A model generated the notes under the pieces. The model had not been told where the DNA came from, made no database searches, and saw only the letters and a list, made by a program, of their open reading frames with translations. A stretch of 64,000 bases of DNA from assembly GCA_900073065.1 (NCBI GenBank), contig FJOG01000003.1, positions 1,986,133 to 2,050,132 on the forward strand, given 5' to 3'. This DNA comes from Phialocephala subalpina (Eukaryota > Ascomycota > Leotiomycetes > Helotiales > Mollisiaceae). Below are positions 54,059-64,000 of the stretch, one piece after another. Numbering within the stretch: the first letter of the stretch is position 1; each line of letters begins with the position of its first letter. The translations under genes were made by a program, and so were the position numbers.

Positions 54059-57000
54059 ATTCCAATGCCTTCGTCCTGAAAAGATTTGACGCAACTACTA
54101 GCTTACAATTGTTTTCACTTAGAATAAGAACCGAGTCCCGTCTTCCGTAATAGCGTCCGTAACGCTGAGAGTAGAACCCATGAACATTAAGCAATCTCTT
54201 TGTACCTACAGCTTCTTCTACATTTTTCTTTCCTTTCTAGTTTGCAAAACAACACGAAAAGATACCAAGGTACAGCAGCAGCAAGAAAATCCATCACGTA
54301 GATATACAAAGTCACAAAGTACACAGGGCGAGAACGAAAGCGAAAATCAGCCGCACCATAAAGAGGGGAAAAGATCGTCATAATCCAACATAAACAATAA
54401 ATCAACAACGGCACGGTCCAACAATAAGCTTACTCGCTCGGCCCTCATCTCTCCCGAGTCTCATCCAAAGCCCGCTCCAGGCTGACCTTCGCAATACATC
54501 CAGAAGCATCCGAAGCCCAGGCTGACTTTCAAACTCACATCTGGAAGCATCGATGCAAACGCCAAAAAAACGACAGAAACCATCCAAATAACAGAAGAAA
54601 AGGGAGGCGCGGCACAACGGTCACAACCCCACGTTACACCAACATTTTCATCCACGTGGTCACTACGATCTTACCACCGGTAACCCAATTCGACTCCCCT
54701 CACTCTCGGCTACAGGGAAGGCCCGGTGGCCTTTATATCGAGTACCAAGCTAACCTTATACCAGCCTACCAATATTTGTTCGCAAGGGCGTGAACTGACC
54801 TGACCTGGTATATTGACATGGAGCAGCACCAGGAGGGTGAGAAATGACAGGTAAGCTTTAAGTTCTTACTACTTGCTTCGCAGCACGATGCATGAGAAGA
54901 ACCTGCATGATCTGTAAACTGCACAGGACCATGGAGAGGAGACTTTCATCCAGTATCGACTTGACTTGATGATTATAATCGCAGGAAAATTTCATCCGGT
55001 ATGAATTCTAATCCTTGATTTGATAGTCATAATGCTCCGATAATGATGCTCGCGAACATGAACATTGGTTGCATAGCATAACAGGGGTGTTCAAATTTTT
55101 AGGATAGGGGTGTGACGAGAGGGGCGAATTGCTCAACAATTACACGACAGCGATTGTGCCTTGAAAGAGACACAGAAGACCAAAAAAATTACAGGCTTCG
55201 AATTCGGAACAGATAGCCGATCAATGTTGTGCTGCCTGATCAGCGTCGAAGAGGGTGTTGTGGCTGTAAAATGTAACATGGGAGGTGGAAGTGGTGTGCA
55301 CACCACTTTTCCTTCCCATGTAGCTGACTGTTGCTGTGGCGGCAGCTGTGAATACGGAATTGGAAAGAAAGGGTCAAGTGATGAGTGCCTCATGTGGCTA
55401 CAAATGAAAGATACGAGTGAGATGAGTAAGATGAGAGTACTGTTTGGGAAACTTGGTCAGGACGGGTGACCTTGAATGGAAGTGTGTAGCATTTTTGAGA
55501 AGGATGGGGAAAAGGTGCGGTTGCGAGATGGATTGTGGTTGGCTAGCGAGAAAGAGGGGATACGCATCCAAGGCTGAGGTCACACACCCTTTGTTGCCTT
55601 GAATTTGGATCCTTGAGACCCTTTACTTCGCAGCCTGGTCGGGGTGGTATGGGAGCTCGGATGATGCGGGGGAAATTACGTACAGATCTTGCCCATTCTA
55701 ATAAGTTTCATCTTTCAGCTTCGAAACCAAGAGATGTCACTGTTTCACAGATCACGGATACGAAGAGATTGCTTGACGTTCTATAATTTACAACGTGATT
55801 CTGGCCTTTCAACAATGAGTGATCGCCGTTGAGGAAGTGACACGAAACGCTGCAGCTTCCCGTTACCCCATACGGAGAGACTCGTCTGCACTTGCACAAC
55901 CTGTTAGATATCAAGTCTGGATTACGGTAATAGCTGCTCGAGTTCTTAAACTCCAGTTGGCTGACGACGGCTCGCAGCAGAAGACGCAATCATGCAGGCA
56001 ACACGAACCATTGATCTGGATGGGAGCAACCGAGTGTAACGCTCTAAAGCGGAGGGACATAGATAGATGTTGGTGCTTCAAAGCAGCGGCTTGCAGCTTG
56101 CCAGCAAATAATGATCCTTATTCTCGCAGGATGTAGATGCAGGAATTGAAGCCAATAAAATGCGCGGGTACGAACCGAGAGCTGCTGTAACGGTAACATG
56201 GCGCCATTAAGCTCATTGGAAGACCCTGTCGAAGTGAGGCGTGGCGCATCAAGATTACTTTGTATTGGGCGTATTTTTCCAGAGTGCGGGGGAAGACGAC
56301 AAGTCAGATTACAGTAGAAGTTTCTACTCGCTGAGCTGGATTTTTAACCTTGCTCGCTAGACGCAAAAGTGACTCGTTGTTTGGCAATTCGTGGGAAGGA
56401 ATTTTGAGTGCCATTGAGTGGAAAGTTGAAACCCTCGAAAAGTTTCTACCAGTAAACAGGAGATACTGACGGGAGGGCCCGCTCTGGCTTTCTCCAAACT
56501 AGAGATGGAGTTGAGCACACGGCAGGAATTCCAGGATTCAGGGAAACTTTGCGCCTTGACCCGATCAGATCAAAGCGCAAAGGCCGGTCCTTGGGCCTTG
56601 ACTCTTTTCGAATTCTGTTCCTGGACCTGCATCAGTCGATAAAGTGCGAATAGACGCAGGGCAAAGAAAAACTGGAGGAAATAAAAAATTGTGCTCTCAT
56701 GGCAACTCGGATCATTCTTGCAACTTACGACTTCCCCCAAGATTCCGAAAACGCACGGGGCAAACGATAGATCAACTTGTTGGAGGGTGCTGCGGACATT
56801 GAAATATTTTGCGGCCGAGGCATTCCCACGATGGCGCCACGAAAGGAGTTGAAGGTCCCTTCAAATCAGTCAATGCCGCTACAGGGTCCACGATTTTCTT
56901 GGAGGACGACTTTGAAGGCTCAAATCTCCGACTCGAGGCGATAATGTCCAATCAAATTGTCCAAGGGACGCTGTTGAAGCAGCGTCGAGATGGGAATCGG

Positions 57001-60000
57001 CCCAGGATGGCTGCGACGGTGATCATTTGATGGGCTTCTTTTTATGCCAAAATATTTGAGATTTGAATCTCGAAAGGAGAGTTCGGCTTCTCATGGCCAG
57101 CGATGGCTAGCATCGTGAAGGCGCTATAGGCCTTGTCAGAGGTGAAGATCCAGAACGGACTCAATGCAGAAAAGGAGCGTGGAGACGAGATCAAGAACGA
57201 CCTTCGCTTGAAGGTTTCATCTCGCCTGTCGTTTGCTAGCGCACACAATCCTTCTGGCAAAAATCGGTTCTCCTCTTGGCACTGGCTACGGCGGCAGAGC
57301 TGACAGCGCGCGAATTGAAGCCATTCAAGCATCACGAGGCTGGCGGCGACGACGACGTGCTTTCAAGGGAATGAGGAAGGTGGCCAATCTTGGTGTGATT
57401 CGACCCATCTCGACGACGCCATTCATGACCCTCGTGGTTCCAAGCAGCTGAGGTTTGAAAATGGCATTGCAGATTCGGTAAGCCGTGCAAAAGAAAACGT
57501 GGGGGCTTGCAAACCTTGCTCTTCTCGCCGTATCGGTGCTGATTCCCTGACTTGGCGACATGCCATGAAGGCGGGGCATGCATGATAGGAGAAGGGTGTG
57601 ATGACGAACCAATAGAAATAGATTTCTCGCCTGCACGTCGCTGCAAGAGGGGACCAGTCTGCTGGGGAAATCTCAGAGGTTTTCCAATGAGAGCCTAGTG
57701 CGGACTCTGTCAGATTGGCGAGAGGTGCCTGTCATATTGAGGTCTGTGTGGGTGTAGAAGTGAGGCCGCCCCCTGCTGGTGCTGATTTTGTGGTGTGGAG
57801 AAAAAAAGCAAAGACGGATCGTTCGTGAAGGAAAAGTGAGACCCGCAACGAAGCCAGCACCGAGAAGGCTTAGTATGATCGATAGACCAAGAATGATTTG
57901 AGATGTGACAGATGTCATGTGGGGATATGAGACCTTCAAGACGCCATCAAGAAAGGATCGTGACCTGTGCCCACGAGAAGTCATCGTGAGAGTTTGAGAC
58001 CGTGTCAGAATCTCACAAGAACTTGCTCCATATTTGAGACATTATTGCACAGCCATGAAGATCAAGCCATCGCCATCGTACATTCCTATGGTGCTGGACT
58101 TGTGGCTGTTTGGAGTTCCCACGCTTACCGCGCAAAAATCATTTCTGCTGAGCTTCAAAGCGTCCCGAGGGATCCTCTTTTTAGAGTAGTCCGCACGTGC
58201 GGCCCGTCCGTCAAGTGTTATCTGGGAGTCGATCGCGGCGATTAGGAGAGACATCCCATTCCTGCATGATCTTGAAGGGATGTCGTCGATGCAAGATAGG
58301 ATGAATTGCTTTGGAGTATCGAGAGCTTCAGCAAGGTCCACGCTATGGCGTGTGAATAGGGAAGCCGCGAATTCGTGGGTGTAAGCACATACGACCTCGT
58401 TCTTTGGTAGCGATAGTGCTTATGAAGGTTGTCGGTTTCACGCTTCCAAAGAAAGAGGTGCTGATTATCCAAGGAAACGATATTCGGCCTCTACTCCGTT
58501 TTTGTGACTTGGAGCCTCTGATACGTGCTGAATCATCTGTCAAGGTTTCTCAGCTCGGTGCACTCTCGTACCAAGAGATGGGACCGGATATACCGAACAA
58601 GGCTGAGACCTCTTGCTTATCACCCCGATCCATCTTGTCAGGATACCCGTTTCGAGTCATGCCATCAACGCTGACCTCATTTGAACCTCCAAAATGAGAG
58701 AGTTCCACGTTTGGAACTTCATATCATCCGAATTGCGATGTTGCTGAAGGAAAACATCTGTCCGCATTACTCGTACGAGCTTCATCTGGCGTCATCACGA
58801 CAAACCCCCACGCCTCTGCCAAAGTTCTAACCGAGGATGACCCAGTAATCCAATATGATGATTCCAGCGTACAGAGCAGTATCAAGTAAATATAGCCGCC
58901 TCGAATAGAGTGGATGATAGCACAGATTTTGGAAAATAATGTTCCTGTGTTCTTTAGCCTGAGTACCGCGAAAGTTGGTTGTGCCGGACATAATAAATAT
59001 GAGAGAATGTCGGGATGCACTGTACTGTATATTGTTTTGCATATTGCTGCACTTGAGTGTACGTCCGTAAAGGAGCAATTCGCGATTAGTGGATCCGTCT
59101 GCAGTTTCAAGCATGCAGAGGTCGACTCTGCTGCGAACTGTGAAGAGTTCGTGCCCCAAGCAACTGAACGCTGCAGCATTCTTTAGGCTGTTCGCCGCAA
59201 CCCCAGGAGGAAAGGTCGTCTGGCATGTCTCAACTGTAATGTAATCAACCCCGAATAATGATCCACGACAGCGAGGCATAATGGCCAATAGCATCAACCT
59301 CTTGTAACACATCTCGAAGCTTTCCCGACAAGGCGGACTACCTAATTTGGTGTGAGCGTTTCCAGAGTGGCATGCTGCTTTGGTGATCCCAAGTTCTGCT
59401 CCCCAGCACCATTGGACCAGGGGACGCCAAGGATGAAGCAGATCATAAGACATGGTAATAATGTCCGCTGCAGCATTTCAAATCTTTTTTTGTTTGCCGC
59501 CGTCGTGAATTGAGATTCATGAACTCGCCTCAATGATGCCGGAGAAAGCCAACCAGGTCGTATCGCCTTGTCCGTTTGATTTGATGCTCTGTGCACCTTG
59601 ATGGACGAGCGGTTCCCGTCGCTTCTGCTAGACGCGCATCACGAGCCAAGGAATGCATTGGCGGCAAGTATTTGAATGACATTATGACTTGGATGCTGGA
59701 GCTTTCCCATATCAGGACTCGAAGGCCATGTCTCAGCGACTCGCGAGAATGCTTCAAATACAGCTCGGTTCAAGAGCTAATTATGGAGATGAGAGACGCA
59801 TTGAACGCGCTACGTTCCTTGCTCTCCCGATGTCTCCGAGCTTCAGTGGAGATACCCGCGATAATCATGACGATCTAGCTGCTCAACATTGAAACGTGCT
59901 CCAGTAGTCTTTACAAGTTTCGACTTGCATACGCACTGCGAGTGGAGGGACTTTTTGAGCAGGAGCCTGCCCAGAGTGAGTGTTGGCCGTGGAAAGTCCA

Positions 60001-62072
60001 AAAGACCCTTTCGTGTGCCTGCATACCCGTCAGCCAGCTGCGGAGAGCGTGCAGAAAGACTCCTCTTCACCAATCCGTTTGAGACACCTTCCACAGCGAT
60101 GCAGAAACCACAAGCGTCTTGTTCCCAGCGACTCGGCCACCTAGATTGGACGACGGCGAGCAGCCGTGAAGATCAATCCAATTAGCTAGAGCAGGAGACG
60201 AGGGGCTAGCTGGAGAAGAGAGGCCTCCAGTGCGGGCAGCACCGACCCTGGCCAGGTTGGCGTGCAGTGATCGCGCCCCATGGTGATGAGGGTGAGAGTG
60301 AGAGTGAGGGGCAGCGAGAGCCGTTGGTGCTGGTCGAAGCAGAAACGAGGATCGCATAGCAGGAGAAAGCGACCTCAGCCAATAATGCAGCCGCTCATCA
60401 ATGCGGGAAAGAGACAATCTGGCTTAGCCTTGTCTCTGGTGACCAGTCACAGGAGAGACACTCTTCTCCCTCTGAGAGGCTGCTGCCACTTTAACAGATC
60501 ACCCATTTCAACTTTTCCCATGCCATGCTGCTACTGTACTGTAGGTGCGGAGCTGAGACCGTGCCGTCTCAACTGGGAAGCTGAGACGTGGAATTGGCAG
60601 ACGTGGGAGGGCAGAGGGCAACTGCTGCTCGCTGCAAGTAGTGCATCGTGTTGCCTGCAAATGAGGGTGCCCGGCTGCGGTGGAGAGGCTGACTGGGAGT
60701 CTTGAATCCTCGCGGGCATTTACTTGCGATGCTCACAGCTGGGTGTATGCTATGACTGCGATGATGTAGCCAGACACGCCTTACCGAGAAATGTGTCTCG
60801 ATAAAGGGAATCGGACGCTAAAAGATCCCTCCTCCATCCCTCCTCTGACGACCAGCAGGCCTGTCAAGCAGATGCAGAGCCTTGTCAGGTGCAGCAGCGC
60901 CAGTGCTGCTTTCAAACATCGCCGTCAGGCATTCCCAGCGTGGGGGATTCCGAATGCCGCTCTAACCTTCTGACGCAGATGGCGAAAGGTGGAGAAGCCA
61001 GCGTTGCTGCCGTTCTTTGCGCAGAAAATTCTCGTGGGATGGACTTGGGATTGGGATTGGGAATGATCGGAGACGGCGAATCAGCCAATCTCTCGTACGG
61101 TAGCGTCGATTGTGGCGACATACGAATCGAAGGACGAGAAGGGCATGAGGCATGAGGCAGGAGGCAGGAGGCATGAGGCAGAGGGATGCGAGTGCAGTGA
61201 GTGCATCGACGATTCCTTCTCCTGCTGTGAGTGTGAAGGCTCAGCATTGAGTGAGGAGTGAGTGAGATGTTCCTCCTCACTCCCCCAACCGGCATGGAGC
61301 AGTGATAAATTTTCACGCCCTCTCTGGCAAATACCGTAGTAGAGCGTATTATCGCTGTTATGCGCTGGTAAACCCCTCGTCGACTCACCAGGCGTGATTT
61401 GGCATAATTTGTGAGACCACCACCAGCGTCGCAGCCTTTGCAGAGCGAGCCAAGCGACAAATACAATACTCACCTCAACCCTGGCAGCCACCACGCCATC
61501 GCCCTTGAAAATTGCGGGCTTGAAAGCTTGGCGCTCTTTTTTCACGCTTGTTCTAAAACAGAATGGCCTGCACTACCCCTGCTAGTGGACGCTGCAGGAC
61601 CAGGACCATGACAGGCAAACTTCCCAGTCGCTTCCCACTCACCCCAACTCGATTTTGTATATGGGCAACCTCCTCCCTCGTTCAAGAGAGGCCCAGGACA
61701 CGATCCACCACTACATCAACTTCACTCTACGCTGGTAGCATTGGGTTCAAGAGATTTCACCATCCTCTTACTCTCTGTCACCATCGCAGCTGTCACCTCA
61801 TCGTCTTGCACAATCACAATACTGCCCTCACTGGTGTCGCCATAGCCGCCTAACACAAAACTACTTCAACCCTCTTGTCTCGCAACTTTTCACCCAGGCT
61901 CCACACTTTGAGTCACCAACACCTTACCTCACCGAATCCGGGTACGACAACAGACCTCATTTCTGATTCGAAAATTCTTTCAAAGAACACTCCATCCGCA
62001 CTCTCGAGCAAATAGTCTCAGCACTTCCACTTCAATTCTGCTTCCAACTTCTCTTCCACCGCATACTTCACC
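54059..62072. other. 8-kb gene-free stretch upstream of Ecl1-type gene
   Basis: No ORF on either strand exceeds about 210 codons and none shows a known motif. The longest (58827-59453, minus) is overlapped by ORFs in other frames. Composition is not strikingly AT-rich, and I recognise no transposase, reverse transcriptase or terminal repeats. The last 220 bp before 62073 are C/T- and CA-rich, as in fungal 5' leaders. A long regulatory region, noncoding RNA or lineage-specific small genes are possible. Confidence 0.5.
61143..61184. repeat. 7-bp minisatellite GCA(T/G)GAG
   Basis: Five head-to-tail heptamers (GCATGAG twice, GCAGGAG twice, GCATGAG) and a sixth imperfect copy GCAGAGG. Followed by GAGTG-rich sequence to about 61270. 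Confidence 0.85.
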
Positions 62073-62564
62073 ATGACGATTGATATGGATTGGTCACACT
62101 CATTCTGTCTTGCCTGTGACAGGCAGACAGACGGCAATGTCTACTGCTCAGAAGCTTGCAGACTGGCGGAGTACGAAGTTGCATCGAATGCTGGCTCTGC
62201 AGCATCATCCCCCACCACATCTCGAAGCCCAGTCTCATGGCCTGTAACGAGACAATCGAACAACGGCTTCTTCATGGAGCCCGCCTACAACTTTGGCAAT
62301 GCTCAACCATACGGCACAACACCATCACCTCGATCATCGAACTTCTTCCAGACCTCGAGGCCACAATCCTCACCTGTAACGTTCAGCTCCAAGTCGGTCC
62401 TCACTCCATCGAGCTCCCAATCAAGCCTGTTCTCCATGCAATCCTCTCACTCGTCAACGGCATCGGAACCAATTCAACTCTCGGATGAGTCAAGGAGGGC
62501 TTTGAGGGCGTACGCAAGTTCCTTCGACCAATCTCGATACCAACGACGACAATCCACCCACTAG
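62073..62564 (+). CDS. Ecl1-type life-span regulatory zinc-binding protein
   Basis: Single exon, 163 aa. The N-terminal Cys-rich knuckle SFCLACDRQTDGNVYCSEACRL (C-x2-C-x9-C-x3-C spacing as read) matches the fungal life-span regulatory factor family that includes Schizosaccharomyces pombe Ecl1. The rest is Ser/Thr/Pro-rich and disordered, with a conserved-looking C-terminal ALRAYASSFDQSRYQRR. Relatives extend chronological life span when overproduced and respond to starvation or zinc. Location is probably nuclear. A pyrimidine-rich leader precedes the ATG, and the gene-free region before it is exceptionally long. Confidence 0.85.
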   Translation: MTIDMDWSHSFCLACDRQTDGNVYCSEACRLAEYEVASNAGSAASSPTTSRSPVSWPVTRQSNNGFFMEPAYNFGNAQPYGTTPSPRSSNFFQTSRPQSSPVTFSSKSVLTPSSSQSSLFSMQSSHSSTASEPIQLSDESRRALRAYASSFDQSRYQRRQSTH

Positions 62565-64000
62565 ACAACCATACACACAATTTCCTTTCACCAATTTGCA
62601 TTATCACGGCGTTTTCCAGACATACACATTACGATACAATACCCATACCTCCTCTCATATCCTTCCATAAGGATCGGCGTTCTTCTACACGATATTTTGG
62701 CTCTTGTACAAAAAGCATCATTCAATGGGCCCTGCATCTACATCTCATCTTCGTCGGCATTACAAAAATTTCCTTGGGTCACCAGCATGGTAGCATACGG
62801 AGCAGGGGCAGCAATCATTCGCTACTTGGCAGACGGACATCATGTTTTCATTACGTTTAACATCGTGCATTTTCAGCGTGGAAAGGGCAATTCGGAATCA
62901 CATCACATTGGGCAAGGAGATACGGAGCAACTTGCTGGGATAGGAGGCGCGGCGCTTGGATGACACATTATCATGTTTACATCATGTTCTCTGGCTTATT
63001 GAAGCTTCAGTGTTGTCAGCGATAGTTTGTTGCGAGGCTGTTCACGATTGTGAAGCATGGATACCTGGATGGTGTTATATTTTCTTCTCTCGTCATTACC
63101 ATACGAAATAGCAGCACCAGTGTTCGTCCTCGGACGTTCGGCCAGGCGAGCTTAGTATAGCAAATGGAAATCTCACCAAGGAGTCTCGTCTCCAAGACGA
63201 GCTCCGAGTTTCAACCTCCACTCTTACTTCATCCCATCCCTTGTGACCTGTTTCACCTCCTGGTGCCTTTCATTATAGAATGCCATCATCATCACTGCAG
63301 ATCACGAGGTCTAAGCACATTCTCGGCCAAAACCTAGGTCCTCGGGACCTTTTCCGTCTACCCTTTACAAATTCTGTCCTGGGAAGGTTGGAGCCGAATC
63401 TATCTAAACTAGTCTTCCGCTTCGCAAGCAAGACCAGTCCTCCGATTGAGGAAAAGTCAGATCGGGGTCATGTCTAGTGCGTCAACACTATTTTAACCTG
63501 CGTTTTGAACTCAGATTTGGGAACGAAAATTGCGAGAGCTAGAGCAGCCCAGACCGCGTCTTCCCATTCATTGTCCGAATTTCGGAATCTTGAAGCCCTT
63601 CACATTTGCACGATAAACATGTCCGTGGAGATCTTCTACAGTACTGAGTACTGAGTTAATACTGAGTACACCCACTTTTGGATGAAAAGGGAGGGTGAGG
63701 ATGGAGGACGAGTTAGGAGGAGTTTACGTTAGCAGCCCGACGATCCGGGTGTGAGGGGAACCTCCAACATTCGCTGACGGGTCGACTCGCTGACGGGTCG
63801 ACACGCTGTCGATCGCTCCACCTTTCGAATTTCTGCACAGAGACGATCACGCTTCGTCTTCCCCTCTTCAACTTTCACCAATTCACAAAGTCACGATCCT
63901 TATGCGACATGCAGAGTCGAGGCACCATTACACACCCATTACACAACCAAAACCTCCTGCTGGTTGTACAGTACAGGCTTCGTGATCGCATCATACGGCG
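62565..64000. other. 3' flank and unannotated right end
   Basis: Only short ORFs (65-88 codons) without features. Contains TACTGAG three times (63642-63648, 63649-63655, 63660-63666) and a 16-bp direct repeat near 63771. The last 200 bp could be the promoter of a gene beyond the window. Confidence 0.5.
63771..63802. repeat. 16-bp perfect direct repeat, two copies
   Basis: TCGCTGACGGGTCGAC at 63771-63786 and again at 63787-63802, then a degraded third start (ACGCTGTCGATCGC). Each unit holds a GTCGAC palindrome. Confidence 0.85.

Noticed and set aside
53684..54094. 136-codon minus-strand Ser/Pro/Leu-rich ORF
   Set aside because: Produced by the purine-rich tract on the plus strand, which lacks stops in this frame by composition.
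57673..57984. 103-codon minus-strand ORF with a hydrophobic stretch near 57830-57910
   Set aside because: The hydrophobic segment resembles a membrane helix, but there is no homologue I recognise, no clear gene structure, and ORFs in other frames overlap it.
58827..59453. 208-codon minus-strand ORF in the gene desert
   Set aside because: Composition and overlapping frames look random. No domain, and no intron signals that extend it.
1..64000. CRISPR arrays, rRNA genes, tRNA genes, intact transposons
   Set aside because: I looked for repeat-spacer patterns, tRNA A and B boxes, 5S-like sequence and transposase or reverse-transcriptase motifs and saw none. A tRNAscan-SE and RepeatMasker run would be needed to exclude weak cases.

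Overview
The window is nuclear DNA of a filamentous ascomycete (Pezizomycotina). Genes carry short spliceosomal introns, mostly 45-60 nt, with GT(A/G)AGT-like donors and CTAAC/CTGAC branch points. Recognisable products are fungal: Dad2, shugoshin, Vps29, Rax1, Crm1, an SKL-tailed acyl-CoA oxidase and an Ecl1-type factor. I see nothing prokaryotic or viral and no intact transposon. The species cannot be named from the sequence.

Layout. 1-532 is the 5' part of a conserved small membrane protein gene (minus), divergent from a DHX35-type DEAH helicase (2122-4250, plus). 5096-7402 is a wrecked DUF6536-type membrane protein gene. 7563-9452 is a membrane-anchored type B carboxylesterase (minus). 10263-16273 groups a disordered TPX2-like protein (minus), DASH subunit Dad2 (minus) and shugoshin (plus), the last two sharing a 365-bp divergent promoter. 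Vps29 (minus), a class II aldolase/adducin protein (plus), Rax1 (plus), a PAP2 lipid phosphatase (minus), an alanine:glyoxylate aminotransferase (plus), a small Ser/Thr-rich cell-surface protein (plus), exportin Crm1 (plus), a secreted phytase-like protein (plus), an amidase (plus) and a polyamine/drug-type MFS transporter (plus) follow up to 41373.

42337-48000 is the most unusual part. Two head-to-head genes encode distant paralogues of a family I do not recognise, sharing a GLLGWELLH motif. The 3' end of the plus-strand paralogue lies in an exact 250-bp tandem duplication. Its far edge is also the point where a convergent inositol-type sugar transporter loses its C-terminus. A Cys-rich membrane protein (minus) and a peroxisomal acyl-CoA oxidase (plus) with two CCTCGG/CCGAGG elements follow.

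52594-62072 is about 9.5 kb without a credible protein gene. It contains a long purine-rich tract and ends at an Ecl1-type zinc-finger gene (62073-62564). The last 1.4 kb shows only short repeats.

Exon limits were derived by hand from GT/AG sites, reading phase and remembered family sequences. Nothing was aligned or searched by computer.
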